This document shows, piece after piece, positions 38,472 through 49,139 of a stretch of 64,000 nt of DNA. The position numbers and the translations under genes are program-made. The notes below the pieces were generated by a model, which saw only the letters and a list, made by a program, of their open reading frames with translations, made no database searches and was not told the origin of the DNA. How positions within the stretch are numbered: position 1 is the stretch's first letter; the number at the start of each line of letters is the position of its first letter. This DNA comes from an uncultured Pelagibacteraceae bacterium (GTDB lineage Bacteria; Pseudomonadota; Alphaproteobacteria; Pelagibacterales; Pelagibacteraceae): positions 62,001 through 126,000 of the forward strand of contig CABYFB010000005.1 of NCBI GenBank assembly GCA_902518165.1, written 5' to 3'.

Positions 38472-38500
38472 CATCTAAAATCAAACTTATATAAAATTTT

Positions 38501-38872
38501 ATGCCAACAATTAACCAGTTGTTAAGAAAGGGACGAGAAAAACAAATCGCTAGGAACAAAGTTCCGGCGTTACAAAAACAACCTTTAAAAAGAGGTGTTT
38601 GTGTAAAAGTTTATACAACTACACCTAAGAAACCAAACTCCGCACTAAGAAAAGTTGCAAGAGTTAGATTGTCAAATGGTTTTGAAGTTACAGCATATAT
38701 TCCTGGAGAAGGACATAATTTACAAGAACACTCAGTAGTATTAATAAGAGGTGGTCGTGTTAAAGACTTACCTGGTGTAAGATATCATATACTTCGTGGT
38801 AATTTAGATACCCAAGGAGTTGCAAACAGAAAACAGAGACGTTCTTTATATGGAACGAAAAAAGGTAAATAA
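38501..38872 (+). CDS. rpsL: 30S ribosomal protein S12
   Basis: S12 lies at the decoding centre. The 123-aa protein has [17 protein letters not shown], with the lysine at the position linked to streptomycin resistance unaltered, and [20 protein letters not shown] with the second such lysine region [10 protein letters not shown]. It is first gene of the str operon. Confidence 0.98.
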   Translation: MPTINQLLRKGREKQIARNKVPALQKQPLKRGVCVKVYTTTPKKPNSALRKVARVRLSNGFEVTAYIPGEGHNLQEHSVVLIRGGRVKDLPGVRYHILRGNLDTQGVANRKQRRSLYGTKKGK

Positions 38873-38874
38873 AC

Positions 38875-39345
38875 ATGTCTAGAAAAAGAAAAGCTCCAAA
38901 AAAAATTCCAATTGTAGACCCTAAATATAAATCAGTAATAATTCCAAAATTAATCAACTCTATAATGTTAGATGGAAAAAAAACTATCGCAGAAAAAATT
39001 GTTTATGATGCAATTGATAAAATTAAAACAAAATCAAAAGACGAACCTTTAACAGTATTTAATGATGCAATAAATAATGTAAGACCAACTGTAGAAGTTC
39101 GATCGAGACGTGTTGGTGGTGCTACCTACCAAGTTCCTGTTGAGGTTAAAGCTAAAAGATCACAAGCACTAGCGCTTAGATGGATTATTGATGCATCAAG
39201 AAAAAGAAAAGATAAAAAAATGTCAGATAAATTATTTAATGAAATTTTTGATGCTTATCAAAAAAGAGGTTCAGCAATTAAAAAGAAAGAAGATACACAT
39301 AAAATGGCAGAGTCAAATAAAGCTTTTGCACATTTTAGATGGTAA
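38875..39345 (+). CDS. rpsG: 30S ribosomal protein S7
   Basis: S7 nucleates assembly of the 30S head and represses str operons in E. coli. The 156-aa product has the family blocks [33 protein letters not shown] and [13 protein letters not shown]. It starts two bases after rpsL and ends seven bases before fusA. Confidence 0.98.
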   Translation: MSRKRKAPKKIPIVDPKYKSVIIPKLINSIMLDGKKTIAEKIVYDAIDKIKTKSKDEPLTVFNDAINNVRPTVEVRSRRVGGATYQVPVEVKAKRSQALALRWIIDASRKRKDKKMSDKLFNEIFDAYQKRGSAIKKKEDTHKMAESNKAFAHFRW

Positions 39346-39350
39346 ACAAA

Positions 39351-41426
39351 ATGGCAAAAACTCATACACTAAACAAATATAGAAACATTGGTATTATGGC
39401 CCATATAGATGCTGGTAAAACTACAACAACAGAAAGAATTTTATATTATACAGGTAAGAGCCATAAAATTGGTGAAGTTCATGATGGTGCTGCCACGATG
39501 GATTGGATGGAGCAAGAGCAGGAAAGAGGTATTACAATAACATCAGCTGCAACTACTTGTTTTTGGAGAGAGCATAGAATTAATATTATTGATACTCCAG
39601 GTCACGTAGATTTTACAATTGAAGTTGAAAGATCTTTGAAAGTTTTGGATGGTGCTGTTGCAGTATTTGATGGTGTTGCCGGTGTTGAACCACAGTCTGA
39701 AACTGTTTGGAGACAAGCTGATAAATATAAAGTTCCAAGAATTTGTTTTGTTAATAAACTTGATAGAACTGGTGCAGATTTCTTTAGATGTGTAGATATG
39801 ATTAGAGATAGACTTGGAGCTAAACCTTTAGTAATGCAGATACCTATTGGAATAGAGGCATCATTACAAGGTGTTGTTGATTTAGTTAAAATGAAAGCAA
39901 TTGTTTGGAAAAATGAAGACCTTGGTGCCGAATGGGAAGAGAAAGATATTCCAGATGATCTTAAAGAAATTTGTGACAAATACAGACAAGAATTAGTTGA
40001 GACAGCCGTTGAGCAAGACGAAAAATTAATGGAGGCCTATTTAGGTGGTGAGGAAATTAAACAAGAAGATTTGACTAAATGTGTGCGAAAAGGATGTTTA
40101 AATTTTGAGTTTGTTCCTGTTTTAACCGGCTCAGCTTTTAAAAATAAAGGTGTTCAACCATTATTAGATGCTGTTGTGGATTACTTACCAAGTCCAGAGG
40201 ATCTTGGATCTATTATGGGCACAAAACCAGGATCTGATGAGGAAATTGAAATGAAGTTCGAGGATAGTGCGCCTTTTTCAGCTTTAGCTTTTAAGGTAGC
40301 AACAGACCCATTTGTAGGAAGTCTTACATTTATTAGAATTTATTCAGGCACAGTTAAATCTGGAACTGGAGTTTATAATACTTCTTCAGATAAAGAAGAA
40401 AGAGTTGGAAGAATGCTTCTAATGCATGCTAATTCAAGAGAAGACATTAAAGAAGCAAGCGCAGGTGATATAGTTGCTCTCGCTGGATTAAAAAATACAA
40501 TAACAGGTCATACATTGGCAAATAAAGATGCACCAGTATTACTTGAGCCAATGGAATTTCCTGATCCTGTTATAGAAATTGCAGTTGAGCCTAAATCAAA
40601 AGCTGATCAAGAAAAAATGGGTGAAGCATTAGGAAGATTAGCCAAAGAAGATCCGTCATTTAGAGTGTCATCCGATGAAGAGTCAGGTCAAACAATAATT
40701 AAAGGTATGGGTGAATTACATTTAGATATTATTGTTGATCGAATGAAAAGAGAGTTCAAAGTAGAGGCAAATGTAGGAGCACCTCAAGTTGCTTACAGAG
40801 AAACAATATTAAATGCTGCTGAGTTTGATTATACACACAAAAAACAGAGTGGGGGAGCAGGACAATTTGCTAGAGTAAAATTATCTGTTGAGCCGCTAGA
40901 ACCAGGTAAGGGAAGAGAAATTGAAAGCAAAATAAAAGGTGGAGCAATACCAAAGGAATTTATACCAGGTGTTGAAAAAGGTGTAGAGACAATAGCTGAC
41001 GGTGGTATTCTCGCTGGGTTTCCTTTAATTGATTATAAAGTTACAATCTTAGATGGTTTACACCATGATGTAGACTCAAGTGTTTTAGCTTTTGAGCTTG
41101 CTTCAAGACAATGTTTTAAAGAGGCATGTTCTCGAGGAACTCTAAAACTTTTAGAACCAGTAATGAGAGTAGAAGTTGTCACTCCAGAAGATTATATGGG
41201 AGATGTAATAGGTGATTTGAATAGTAGAAGAGGTCAAATAAGTACACAAGAGCAAAGAGGAAATGCAACAGTAATAACCGCAATGGTGCCATTAGCAAAT
41301 ATGTTTGGTTACATAAATAGCTTAAGATCTATGTCACAAGGTAGAGCTCAATACTCAATGTTTTTTGATCATTACGACAAGGTTCCACAAAATGTTCAAG
41401 ACGAGGTAACCAAGAAAACAGGTTAA
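39351..41426 (+). CDS. fusA: Elongation factor G
   Basis: EF-G drives translocation with GTP. From ATG 39351 it has 691 aa: G1 AHIDAGKT at 17-24, [22 protein letters not shown], then domains II-V with the [11 protein letters not shown] domain IV region and the [20 protein letters not shown] domain V block. An in-frame ATG at 39339 overlaps rpsG and adds only four residues. No tuf follows; the next gene is rpsJ three bases away, joining str to the S10 operon. Confidence 0.98.
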   Translation: MAKTHTLNKYRNIGIMAHIDAGKTTTTERILYYTGKSHKIGEVHDGAATMDWMEQEQERGITITSAATTCFWREHRINIIDTPGHVDFTIEVERSLKVLDGAVAVFDGVAGVEPQSETVWRQADKYKVPRICFVNKLDRTGADFFRCVDMIRDRLGAKPLVMQIPIGIEASLQGVVDLVKMKAIVWKNEDLGAEWEEKDIPDDLKEICDKYRQELVETAVEQDEKLMEAYLGGEEIKQEDLTKCVRKGCLNFEFVPVLTGSAFKNKGVQPLLDAVVDYLPSPEDLGSIMGTKPGSDEEIEMKFEDSAPFSALAFKVATDPFVGSLTFIRIYSGTVKSGTGVYNTSSDKEERVGRMLLMHANSREDIKEASAGDIVALAGLKNTITGHTLANKDAPVLLEPMEFPDPVIEIAVEPKSKADQEKMGEALGRLAKEDPSFRVSSDEESGQTIIKGMGELHLDIIVDRMKREFKVEANVGAPQVAYRETILNAAEFDYTHKKQSGGAGQFARVKLSVEPLEPGKGREIESKIKGGAIPKEFIPGVEKGVETIADGGILAGFPLIDYKVTILDGLHHDVDSSVLAFELASRQCFKEACSRGTLKLLEPVMRVEVVTPEDYMGDVIGDLNSRRGQISTQEQRGNATVITAMVPLANMFGYINSLRSMSQGRAQYSMFFDHYDKVPQNVQDEVTKKTG

Positions 41427-41428
41427 TT

Positions 41429-41737
41429 ATGGATAAACAAAATATTAGAATAAAATTAAGAGCGTACGATAACAAGGTCTTGGATCAGTCCACTGAGGAG
41501 ATAGTAAATACTGTTAAAAGAACAGGAGCTAATATTAAAGGTCCAATTCCTCTACCTACAAAAATAGAGAGATATACTGTTTTAAGATCACCACATATTG
41601 ATAAAAAAAGTAGAGAACAATTCGAAACTAGAACTCATAAAAGATTAATTGATATTATTGAACCTACACCTGCAACAGTTGAAGCACTAATGAAACTTGA
41701 TTTAGCATCAGGTGTAGATGTGGAGATTAAAATATAA
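41429..41737 (+). CDS. rpsJ: 30S ribosomal protein S10
   Basis: S10 is a head protein that also binds NusB in antitermination. The 102-aa protein has the typical [15 protein letters not shown] start and [20 protein letters not shown]. It starts two bases after fusA, so the S10 cluster has no separate spacer for its own promoter or L4-type leader. Confidence 0.98.
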   Translation: MDKQNIRIKLRAYDNKVLDQSTEEIVNTVKRTGANIKGPIPLPTKIERYTVLRSPHIDKKSREQFETRTHKRLIDIIEPTPATVEALMKLDLASGVDVEIKI

Positions 41738-42447
41738 TGGATAATTTAGCTTTAATTGGAAAAAAAATAGGTATGTCAAGAGAGTTTTTTAAAACTGGCC
41801 AATCAGTTCCAGTTACTGTGTTAAAAATGGAGACTGGAAGAGTAATAAATGTGATTAACAAAGAAAATAGAGGATATAATGCAGTTCAAATAGGATTTGG
41901 AAAAATAAAAAATTCAAAATTAACCAAAGCAATGAAAGGTTATTTTGCCAAAAAAAATACTGAGCCAAAAAAAACACTTAAAGAGTTTAGATTAGAAAGT
42001 ACTGAAAATTTCAAAGAAGGAAATGAAATTGGATTGGAAATATTTGAGGATGTTAAATTTGTTGATGTTAAATCTAAGACAATTGGTAAAGGATTCGCAG
42101 GAGCAATGAAAAGACACAATTTTGGTGGTTTAAGAGCATCGCACGGTGTATCGATTTCTCATAGAGCACATGGCTCGACTGGTCAGAATCAAGACCCAGG
42201 TAAAGTTTTTAAGGGAAAAAAAATGGCTGGTCATATGGGGGACAAAATTAGGACTATTCAAAATATTGAAGTTATAAAAACGGATAAGGAAAATAACTTG
42301 CTATATTTGAAAGGTTCAATTCCAGGATCAAAAAATACTGAAGTTTTAATAAGAAAATCAGTCAAAGATATTAATAAAATGTCGATAAATCAGAAAATAG
42401 AGCAAATTGAAAAACAAAAAAAATCTTCTGATAAAAAGAAAAAGTAA
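41737..42447 (+). CDS. rplC: 50S ribosomal protein L3
   Basis: L3 reaches toward the peptidyl transferase centre. The 236-aa protein has GKKIGMSREFF at the start and the hallmark FGGLRASHGVSISHRAHGST plus GQNQDPGKVFKGKKMAGHMG. It is longer than the usual 205-215 aa because of a lysine-rich C-terminal tail (EQIEKQKKSSDKKKK). Confidence 0.97.
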   Translation: MDNLALIGKKIGMSREFFKTGQSVPVTVLKMETGRVINVINKENRGYNAVQIGFGKIKNSKLTKAMKGYFAKKNTEPKKTLKEFRLESTENFKEGNEIGLEIFEDVKFVDVKSKTIGKGFAGAMKRHNFGGLRASHGVSISHRAHGSTGQNQDPGKVFKGKKMAGHMGDKIRTIQNIEVIKTDKENNLLYLKGSIPGSKNTEVLIRKSVKDINKMSINQKIEQIEKQKKSSDKKKK

Positions 42448-43071
42448 ATGAAAATAGATAAATTAAGTATAGATGGAAAAAAACAAAGTATTGAAGTGCT
42501 AGATAAGATATTTAGCTCTAAAGTTAACAATCAGTTAGTGAGTAGTGTGATTTATAAATTAAATGCAAATTTTAAAGGTAGAAAAGCAAAGACAAAGCAA
42601 AGAAATGAAATCACAGGCTCAACATCTAAAATTTACTCACAAAAAGGCACAGGTAATGCTAGACATTCTAGTAAAAAAGCACCTATATTTGTAGGTGGTG
42701 GTATAGCTCATGGTCCAAAAGGTCAAGATTCATACAAAATCAGAAAATTAAATAAGAGTGAAAAAAAAATGAGTATAGCTTCACTTATAACAGAAAAAAA
42801 TAAATCAAATAATGTGATTGTTTTTGATGATTTTGGAAAAAAAATTGAAAAAACGAAAGAAATGTTTGAACTATTAAAAAAATTTGATGCAAATAATTCA
42901 TTATTAATTGTTGATACAAAATCAAAAGAAAATATTCTGAAATCGACCAAAAATATTCCTAATGTCAAATTAACAGATGCAAATCATTTCAGTGCATTTG
43001 ACTTAGTTAAATATAAAAAAGTAATTTTTACTGAAAGTTCAATTAAAGAATTAGAAAAAAGGTATCAATAA
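42448..43071 (+). CDS. rplD: 50S ribosomal protein L4
   Basis: L4 lines the exit tunnel. The 207-aa product has the conserved extended loop TSKIYSQKGTGNARHSSKK and GGGIAHGPKGQDS. It starts on the base after the rplC stop and overlaps rplW by one base. Confidence 0.96.
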   Translation: MKIDKLSIDGKKQSIEVLDKIFSSKVNNQLVSSVIYKLNANFKGRKAKTKQRNEITGSTSKIYSQKGTGNARHSSKKAPIFVGGGIAHGPKGQDSYKIRKLNKSEKKMSIASLITEKNKSNNVIVFDDFGKKIEKTKEMFELLKKFDANNSLLIVDTKSKENILKSTKNIPNVKLTDANHFSAFDLVKYKKVIFTESSIKELEKRYQ

Positions 43072-43364
43072 TGGATAAACTAAGCTTATACGATAAAATC
43101 TTGTTTCCTGTTGTAACTGAAAAATCAACAAATTTATCAGAACAAAATAAAATTGTTTTTAAGGTACCTCAAAGTGCTAATAAAAAAACATTAAAAGGAT
43201 CAATTGAAAAAATTTTCAAAGTAAATGTAACTAAAATTAATATTATTAATAAAAAAACACTAATTAAATCTACTAGAGGAAAAAAAGTTAAAAAAAAGGG
43301 TTTTAAAAAAGCAATCATTACCCTTAAAAAAGGTCAAAATATTGACTTAACAACAGGTATTTAA
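43071..43364 (+). CDS. rplW: 50S ribosomal protein L23
   Basis: L23 sits at the tunnel exit and docks trigger factor and SRP. The 97-aa protein has LFPVVTEKSTNLSEQNKIVF and IEKIFKVNVTKINIINKKT, both typical. Position between L4 and L2 fits the S10 operon. Confidence 0.96.
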   Translation: MDKLSLYDKILFPVVTEKSTNLSEQNKIVFKVPQSANKKTLKGSIEKIFKVNVTKINIINKKTLIKSTRGKKVKKKGFKKAIITLKKGQNIDLTTGI

Positions 43365-43367
43365 ATT

Positions 43368-44201
43368 ATGGCTTTAAAAACATTCAAACCTTACACGAAA
43401 TCTACTAGAGGAACGATTTTAACAAGTAGAGAAGGGCTTTGGAAAGGCAAACCTTATAAGCCATTAACAAGTGCGAATTATTCCTCAAAAGGAAGAAATA
43501 ATTATGGTCGAATAACTTCTCGGAATCATGGGGGTGGACATAAACATAAATATAGAAAAATTGATTTTTATAGAAAAAAAAATGACATGAAAGCAGTTGT
43601 AGAAAGAATTGAATACGATCCAAATAGATCATGCCATATAATGTTAGTTAAATTTGAAGACAATAAAAAATTTTATTATCTTGCTCCACAAAAAATAAAA
43701 GTTGGTGATCAAATTCAAAATGGTGCTTCTTCGGAGATTAAAATAGGAAATTGTTTACCATTACAAGATATTCCAGTAGGTATTGATATACATAATGTTG
43801 AAATACAGCCGGGAGCTGGTGGAAAAATAGCAAGAGCAGCTGGTTCGTCTGTAACTATTTCAGGTATAGATGGAAATTATTCAATAATAAAAATGACTTC
43901 AGGTGAAGTTAGAAAAATAGATTCAAGAGCAATGGCTACAATTGGAGTGTTATCAAATCCTGATCAAAAAAACATTAAAATTGGTAAAGCTGGTCGATCT
44001 AGATGGCTGGGAAGAAGACCACACACAAGAGGTGTTGTTAAAAATCCTGTAGATCACCCTCATGGTGGAGGTGAAGGAAAATCTGCAGGAGGCAGACATC
44101 CTGTTTCTCCTACTGGACAATCCGCCAAAGGATTAAAAACAAGAGACAATAAGAGAACTGATAAATTTATAATAAGAAGAAGAAAGAAGAAGAGAGCTTA
44201 A
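43368..44201 (+). CDS. rplB: 50S ribosomal protein L2
   Basis: L2 is needed for subunit joining and peptidyl transfer. The 277-aa protein has the start ALKTFKPYTKSTRGT, GRNNYGRITSRNHGGGHKH, the SH3-like middle domain and the signature HPHGGGEGKSAGGRHPVSP that includes the functionally important histidine. Confidence 0.98.
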   Translation: MALKTFKPYTKSTRGTILTSREGLWKGKPYKPLTSANYSSKGRNNYGRITSRNHGGGHKHKYRKIDFYRKKNDMKAVVERIEYDPNRSCHIMLVKFEDNKKFYYLAPQKIKVGDQIQNGASSEIKIGNCLPLQDIPVGIDIHNVEIQPGAGGKIARAAGSSVTISGIDGNYSIIKMTSGEVRKIDSRAMATIGVLSNPDQKNIKIGKAGRSRWLGRRPHTRGVVKNPVDHPHGGGEGKSAGGRHPVSPTGQSAKGLKTRDNKRTDKFIIRRRKKKRA

Positions 44202-44204
44202 TTT

Positions 44205-44513
44205 ATGGCAAGATCTGTTTGGAAAGGACCGTTTGTTGAGGAAAGTTTAATTAAAAAAGTTGAAAAGATTAAAAACGATCCTAATAAAAAACCAATTAAG
44301 ACATGGTCTAGAAAGTCAACAATAATACCTGACTTTGTTGGTTTTAGTTTTTTAATTTATAACGGTAAAAAATTTATACCAATAACTGTATCTGAAGACA
44401 TGGTAGGACATAAATTTGGAGAATTTGCTCCAACAAGACAGTTTTTTGGTCATACACCAGCTGATAAAAAAGCAAAAGTTGAGGGTGGAGCAAAAGGAGC
44501 TGACAAGAAATAA
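44205..44513 (+). CDS. rpsS: 30S ribosomal protein S19
   Basis: S19 binds 16S rRNA in the head with S13. The 102-aa product has [28 protein letters not shown] and [18 protein letters not shown]-terminal extension ([13 protein letters not shown]) makes it about ten residues longer than usual. Confidence 0.97.
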   Translation: MARSVWKGPFVEESLIKKVEKIKNDPNKKPIKTWSRKSTIIPDFVGFSFLIYNGKKFIPITVSEDMVGHKFGEFAPTRQFFGHTPADKKAKVEGGAKGADKK

Positions 44514-44515
44514 AT

Positions 44516-44911
44516 ATGAGTAAAAATAAAGATATAGATTTAAAACAAGTTAGATCAATAAATAAGAATGTAAGATCTAGTGTAAGAAAATTAAAACCTA
44601 TACTTAAATCAATAGTTGGTAAAAAAGTAGAAATTGCGATTAGAGATTTATCTTTCTCAGAAAAAAGAATTTCTAAAGATGTTAAAAAAACAATTTCATC
44701 AGCAATTGCTAATGCAGAAAATAATTTTCAATATGATATTGACAATTTATTTGTTAAGGAGGCTTTCTGCGGAAAACAGGTAATAATGAAAAGATTTAGA
44801 GCTAGAGCCAAAGGTAGAGCTGCAGAAATTATGAAACCATACTCAAACGTAACAATAGTTTTGAGTGAACAATTGAAACAAAAAGAGAAGGAACATGGGA
44901 CAAAAGGTTAA
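44516..44911 (+). CDS. rplV: 50S ribosomal protein L22
   Basis: L22 spans the subunit and lines the exit tunnel. The 131-aa protein matches through [20 protein letters not shown] and the hairpin loop [19 protein letters not shown]- and C-terminal charged extensions add about 20 residues to the usual 110. The end overlaps rpsC by 17 bases. Confidence 0.95.
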   Translation: MSKNKDIDLKQVRSINKNVRSSVRKLKPILKSIVGKKVEIAIRDLSFSEKRISKDVKKTISSAIANAENNFQYDIDNLFVKEAFCGKQVIMKRFRARAKGRAAEIMKPYSNVTIVLSEQLKQKEKEHGTKG

Positions 44912-45554
44912 TCCGGTAGGTTTAAGATTAGGTATCAATAGAGGATGGGATTCCGTTTGGTACGCAAAAAAACAAGATTTTGGAAATTATTTAATTGAAG
45001 ATTTTAAGATCAGAGAATTCATTAAAAAGAATGTAATTAACTCTGGTGTTTCTAAGGTCATGATAGAGAGATCAGCAAAAAAATGTTTCGTAACAATTTA
45101 TACTTCTAGACCTGGATTTGTGATTGGAAAAAAAGGAAGTGATATAGAAAAAATTAAAGGAAAATTATCAAGATTGAGTGCAAATGAAATAGTTCTAAAT
45201 ATTAAGGAAGTTAAAAAACCTGAGACAAATTCCTTTTTAGTCGCCGAGAATATAGCTCAACAGTTAGTTAAACGTGTTTCGTACAGGAGAGCAATGAAGA
45301 GAGCAATGCAATCTGCATTAAGATTAGGAGCTAAAGGAATTAAAGTGTCTTGTAGCGGAAGACTTGGTGGAAACGAAATTGCAAGAACAGAATGGTTAAG
45401 AGATGGAAGTATACCATCCCATACTTTAAGAGCAGATATTGATTACGCTGAAGCTGAAGCTTTAACAACTTATGGAATAATTGGAATTAAAGTTTGGATA
45501 TATAAAGGAGAAATTTTTACAAAAGAATTTAGCCAAGAAAGGAACAAAACCTAA
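44895..45554 (+). CDS. rpsC: 30S ribosomal protein S3
   Basis: S3 lies at the mRNA entry channel. The 219-aa product has [20 protein letters not shown], the KH domain with [16 protein letters not shown], and [15 protein letters not shown]. It is at the short end of the family (E. coli 233). The start lies inside rplV. Confidence 0.98.
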   Translation: MGQKVNPVGLRLGINRGWDSVWYAKKQDFGNYLIEDFKIREFIKKNVINSGVSKVMIERSAKKCFVTIYTSRPGFVIGKKGSDIEKIKGKLSRLSANEIVLNIKEVKKPETNSFLVAENIAQQLVKRVSYRRAMKRAMQSALRLGAKGIKVSCSGRLGGNEIARTEWLRDGSIPSHTLRADIDYAEAEALTTYGIIGIKVWIYKGEIFTKEFSQERNKT

Positions 45555-45556
45555 TA

Positions 45557-45964
45557 ATGTTACAGCCAACTAGAACAAAATTTAGAAAAGCACATAAAGG
45601 AAGAATACACGGTAATGCCTCAAGATGTAATGCTATGAATTATGGTGCATTTGGCTTAAAAGCAATCCAGCCAGAAAGAATTATATCCAGACAGATAGAG
45701 GCAGCTAGAGTAGCATTAACAAGACACATGAAAAGACAAGGTAGAGTTTGGACAAGAATGTTTCCTAATATACCTGTATCAAAAAAACCTACTGAAGTAA
45801 GAATGGGTAAAGGAAAAGGCTCACCTGAATATTGGGCATGCAGAGTTAAACCAGGAAGAATTTTATTTGAGGTTGACGGTGTAACTGAGGAAATTGCCAG
45901 AGAGGCATTATATAAAGCATCGGCAAAACTTCCAATTAAATGTAAATTTATTAAGAGGATTTAA
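45557..45964 (+). CDS. rplP: 50S ribosomal protein L16
   Basis: L16 helps shape the A site of the 50S subunit. The 135-aa protein has [37 protein letters not shown] and [20 protein letters not shown], where the conserved arginine hydroxylated in some species lies. It overlaps rpmC by one base. Confidence 0.98.
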   Translation: MLQPTRTKFRKAHKGRIHGNASRCNAMNYGAFGLKAIQPERIISRQIEAARVALTRHMKRQGRVWTRMFPNIPVSKKPTEVRMGKGKGSPEYWACRVKPGRILFEVDGVTEEIAREALYKASAKLPIKCKFIKRI

Positions 45965-46152
45965 TGAAAAAAAGTGAGATAAAGAAAATGACCAAAGAGC
46001 AAGCTTTGAAAAATATTGAAAAATTAAAAAAAGATCTTTTTAACTTTAGATTTCAAAAAATTAATGGTCAGATAAAAAGTCCATCAAAAATAAGTGAAAC
46101 AAAGAAGAATATCGCAAGATTGAAAACATTAGTAGTGAGAAAAGATGCCTAA
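45964..46152 (+). CDS. rpmC: 50S ribosomal protein L29
   Basis: L29 is a small two-helix protein at the tunnel exit. The 62-aa product reads [20 protein letters not shown] then [20 protein letters not shown] and the IARLKTL segment, typical of the family. It overlaps rpsQ by eight bases. Confidence 0.95.
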   Translation: MKKSEIKKMTKEQALKNIEKLKKDLFNFRFQKINGQIKSPSKISETKKNIARLKTLVVRKDA

Positions 46153-46381
46153 AAAAGTATTAAATGGAATAGTTGTCAGCGATAAGCCAAATAAAACTAT
46201 AACGGTTTTAGTTGAGAGAAAATACCAACATCCAGTATTAAAAAAAGTAATTAAAGCTAGAAAAAAATATAGTGTTCACGACGAAGAGAATAAATACAAA
46301 AACGGTGATAAAGTATCTATACAAGAGTGCAAACCTTACTCAAAGTCGAAAAAATTTGAAGTGATAGGAGTTTCTAAATGA
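46145..46381 (+). CDS. rpsQ: 30S ribosomal protein S17
   Basis: S17 is an OB-fold primary 16S rRNA binder. The 78-aa protein has [40 protein letters not shown] and [14 protein letters not shown]. Its stop overlaps the rplN start (ATGA). Confidence 0.97.
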   Translation: MPKKVLNGIVVSDKPNKTITVLVERKYQHPVLKKVIKARKKYSVHDEENKYKNGDKVSIQECKPYSKSKKFEVIGVSK

Positions 46382-46746
46382 TACAAGTTCAGACAGAATT
46401 ATTTGTGGCCGATAATACCGGTGCAAAAAAGATTGAATGCATAAAGGTATTAGGTGGTTCCAAGAGAAGATATGCAAGTATTGGTGATACTATTGTTGTA
46501 GCAGTTAAAGAAGCAATTCCAAAAGGAAAAGTTAAAAAAGGTGCGGTTCATAAAGCTGTTGTTGTTAGAGTTAAAAAAGGAATTCACAGAAATGATGGAT
46601 CCAAGGTAAGATTTGATAATAATGCTGCTGTTCTGACAGATGATAAAGGTGAGCCAATAGGCACTAGGATTTTTGGACCAGTGACTAGAGAATTAAGAAA
46701 TAGAGGACAGATGAAAATAATTTCGCTGGCACCTGAGGTATTATAA
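46378..46746 (+). CDS. rplN: 50S ribosomal protein L14
   Basis: L14 forms an intersubunit bridge. The 122-aa length and the motifs [40 protein letters not shown] and [13 protein letters not shown] are all standard. It overlaps rplX by one base. Confidence 0.98.
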   Translation: MIQVQTELFVADNTGAKKIECIKVLGGSKRRYASIGDTIVVAVKEAIPKGKVKKGAVHKAVVVRVKKGIHRNDGSKVRFDNNAAVLTDDKGEPIGTRIFGPVTRELRNRGQMKIISLAPEVL

Positions 46747-46985
46747 TGATTAAAAAAGGTGTTAAAGTAAAGATATTGACTGGTAAGGATAAAAATAAAG
46801 ATGGAGATGTCATTGAAATTGATAGAAAAAATAACAGGGCAAAAGTTAAAGGTATCAATATGGTAAAGAAACATGTGAAAACTACAAAAGAAAAGAAAGG
46901 TGGAATAGTTTCAAAAGAAAACTTTATACATCTTTCGAACCTAGCAATATTTGATACTAAAAATAAAAATGAGGCTAAAAAATAA
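46746..46985 (+). CDS. rplX: 50S ribosomal protein L24, short form
   Basis: L24 starts 50S assembly. The 79-aa protein has the KOW domain ([20 protein letters not shown]) and [20 protein letters not shown], with [13 protein letters not shown] near the end. It lacks the last 20-25 residues present in typical bacterial L24 (about 103 aa), after the 'SNVAIF' strand. The stop codon directly overlaps rplE, so a frameshift is unlikely to be hiding the tail. Confidence 0.93.
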   Translation: MIKKGVKVKILTGKDKNKDGDVIEIDRKNNRAKVKGINMVKKHVKTTKEKKGGIVSKENFIHLSNLAIFDTKNKNEAKK

Positions 46986-47539
46986 TGATACCTAGATTAA
47001 AACAGACTATATCCAAAGAAATAGAACCAACATTGAAAGAAAAATTTGGTTATAAAAATTTATACATGGGTCCAAGAATACAAAAAATAGTTTTAAATAT
47101 GGGTTTAGGTCTTGATGGAAATGATCAGAAAATTTTAAAATCGTGCCTAGAAGATTTGGCAAATATTACTGGTCAAATGCCTGTAATAACTAAATTCAAA
47201 AAATCTGTAGCAAATTTTAAAACAAGAAAAAATACTAGCGCTGGCTTAAAGGTAACTTTGAGAAAAAACAAGATGTATGAATTTATTGACAGATTGACAA
47301 ATATAGCTTTACCAAGAATAAAAGATTTCAGAGGATTAAATCCAAATGGCTTTGATAAATATGGAAATTATACTTTTGGTGTTAAAGAACATATTATATT
47401 TCCCGAAGTAAATTTTGACAAAGTTGATAAAATTAGAGGCTTAGACATTACAATTGTTATTAAATCTCAAAAAATAGAACACAGTTTTGAATTATTAAAA
47501 CATTTAAATTTTCCATTTAGAGAAAAAAGGAGTAATTAA
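46985..47539 (+). CDS. rplE: 50S ribosomal protein L5
   Basis: L5 binds 5S rRNA. The 184-aa product has [40 protein letters not shown] and [20 protein letters not shown]. It overlaps rplX and rpsN by one base each. Confidence 0.98.
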   Translation: MIPRLKQTISKEIEPTLKEKFGYKNLYMGPRIQKIVLNMGLGLDGNDQKILKSCLEDLANITGQMPVITKFKKSVANFKTRKNTSAGLKVTLRKNKMYEFIDRLTNIALPRIKDFRGLNPNGFDKYGNYTFGVKEHIIFPEVNFDKVDKIRGLDITIVIKSQKIEHSFELLKHLNFPFREKRSN

Positions 47540-47844
47540 TGGCTAAAATGAGTGCAATTAACAAGAACAATAAAAGAATAAAATTATCAGATAAATTTTA
47601 TAAAAAAAGGTTGAAACTAAAAAAAATAATAATGGATAAAAAATTATCCTTAGAAGAAAGATTTAAAGCACAGCAAAAATTATCAAAATTACCTAGAAAT
47701 TCTGCGAAAGTTAGAGTTATGAATCGATGTCAAATTACAGGTAGACCGCATGGCGTTTATAGAAAATTAAAAATTTCAAGAATAGCCCTTCGACAACTTG
47801 GTTTAGAGGGTAAAATTCCTGGAATGGTAAAATCGAGTTGGTAG
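47539..47844 (+). CDS. rpsN: 30S ribosomal protein S14
   Basis: S14 is a head protein near S3 and S10. The 101-aa length and the absence of CxxC pairs show the zinc-independent form; [20 protein letters not shown] and the [15 protein letters not shown] terminus are standard. Confidence 0.97.
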   Translation: MAKMSAINKNNKRIKLSDKFYKKRLKLKKIIMDKKLSLEERFKAQQKLSKLPRNSAKVRVMNRCQITGRPHGVYRKLKISRIALRQLGLEGKIPGMVKSSW

Positions 47845-47854
47845 AAAGGAAAAT

Positions 47855-48247
47855 ATGAGTTTAAGTGATCCAATAGGAGATATGTTAGCAAGAATTAAAA
47901 ATGCTCAAGTGAGAAATCATAGCAAAGTTTCTTTGCCTTCGTCAAAATTTAAATCTAAAATTGCAGATGTATTAAAGGCAGAAGGATATATCATAGATTA
48001 TAAAATCAATAATGAAAAAAAACCTTCTATCGAGATTAATTTAAAATATAACTCAGGAAATCCAGTTATAAATACTATTGAAAGAATTTCTAAACCAGGT
48101 AGGAGGATTTTTTCTAGCGCGAGTAGTCTGCCAAAAATAAATAATGGTCTTGGTATTGCTATTGTATCTACACCACAAGGAGTTATGACAGATGTTGATG
48201 CAAGAAAAAAAAAACTTGGTGGTGAAATTATTTGTAAGGTGTTTTAA
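47855..48247 (+). CDS. rpsH: 30S ribosomal protein S8
   Basis: S8 binds 16S rRNA helix 21 and represses the spc operon in E. coli. The 130-aa product has SLSDPIGDMLARIKNAQVRN, KPGRRIFSSASSLPKINNGL and STPQGVMTDVDARKKKLGGE. A clear AGAAAGGA ribosome binding site precedes it at 47844-47851. Confidence 0.98.
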   Translation: MSLSDPIGDMLARIKNAQVRNHSKVSLPSSKFKSKIADVLKAEGYIIDYKINNEKKPSIEINLKYNSGNPVINTIERISKPGRRIFSSASSLPKINNGLGIAIVSTPQGVMTDVDARKKKLGGEIICKVF

Positions 48248-48786
48248 TGTCAAAAATAGGAAAAATAAACATACCAATCCCGGAAAAAGTAAAAGTTTTA
48301 TTATCTGGTAATACAGTTAATGTTGAGGGACCCTTAGGCAAACACACAATCAAATTAGATTTGGAAATGTTTGAACTAAATATTACAGAAGGTAAAGACG
48401 TTTCAATAAAACCAAAAAAACTTGATGATACATCTAAAAGATTATGGGGCATGAATAGAAGTTTAATTAATAACGCCATTATCGGAGCAAGTAGTGGTTA
48501 CGAAAAAATACTTGAACTTACAGGAGTTGGCTATAGAGCTGCACTAAAAGGCAATGTTTTAAATATGCAACTAGGATTTAGTCATGACATTAATTACGAT
48601 ATTCCTGAAGGTATTAAAATTGCTGTTGAAAAACAAACAACGCTAAAAATAAGCGGTTCTAATAAACAACAAGTGGGTATGGTTGCTTCACAAATCAAAA
48701 GTATTAGACCACCCGAGCCTTATAAAGGAAAAGGCATAAAAGAAAAAGGTCAATATATTTTAAGAAAAGAGGGTAAGAAAAAATAA
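48247..48786 (+). CDS. rplF: 50S ribosomal protein L6
   Basis: L6 lies near the factor-binding centre. The 179-aa product has the duplicated fold with [40 protein letters not shown] and the C-terminal signature [20 protein letters not shown]. It overlaps both neighbours by one base. Confidence 0.98.
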   Translation: MSKIGKINIPIPEKVKVLLSGNTVNVEGPLGKHTIKLDLEMFELNITEGKDVSIKPKKLDDTSKRLWGMNRSLINNAIIGASSGYEKILELTGVGYRAALKGNVLNMQLGFSHDINYDIPEGIKIAVEKQTTLKISGSNKQQVGMVASQIKSIRPPEPYKGKGIKEKGQYILRKEGKKK

Positions 48787-49136
48787 TGAGATTAAGCACA
48801 ATCGAAAGAAAAAGATTTAGAGTAAGAAAAAAACTTAAAAATGTTTCTAAAGATAGATATAGATTAAGTGTTTCAAGATCTACAAAAAATATAAGTGCAC
48901 AAATTATAGATGATGTAAAAAATATTACATTAGTTTCCGCTTCATCGATTGATAAAGATATTAAAGCACAAAAAAAAAACAAATCAGAATTATCCACTAT
49001 TGTTGCTGAAATATTGGCCAAAAAAGCAAATGAAAAAAATATCAAGAAAATTTATTTTGACAGAGGAATTTATAAATATCATGGAAGAGTTAAAATTTTT
49101 GCTGAAACATTAAGAAAAAATGGAATGGAATTTTAA
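48786..49136 (+). CDS. rplR: 50S ribosomal protein L18
   Basis: L18 binds 5S rRNA with L5. The 116-aa protein has [13 protein letters not shown] [38 protein letters not shown] and the C-terminal [20 protein letters not shown]. Confidence 0.97.
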   Translation: MRLSTIERKRFRVRKKLKNVSKDRYRLSVSRSTKNISAQIIDDVKNITLVSASSIDKDIKAQKKNKSELSTIVAEILAKKANEKNIKKIYFDRGIYKYHGRVKIFAETLRKNGMEF

Positions 49137-49139
49137 AAT

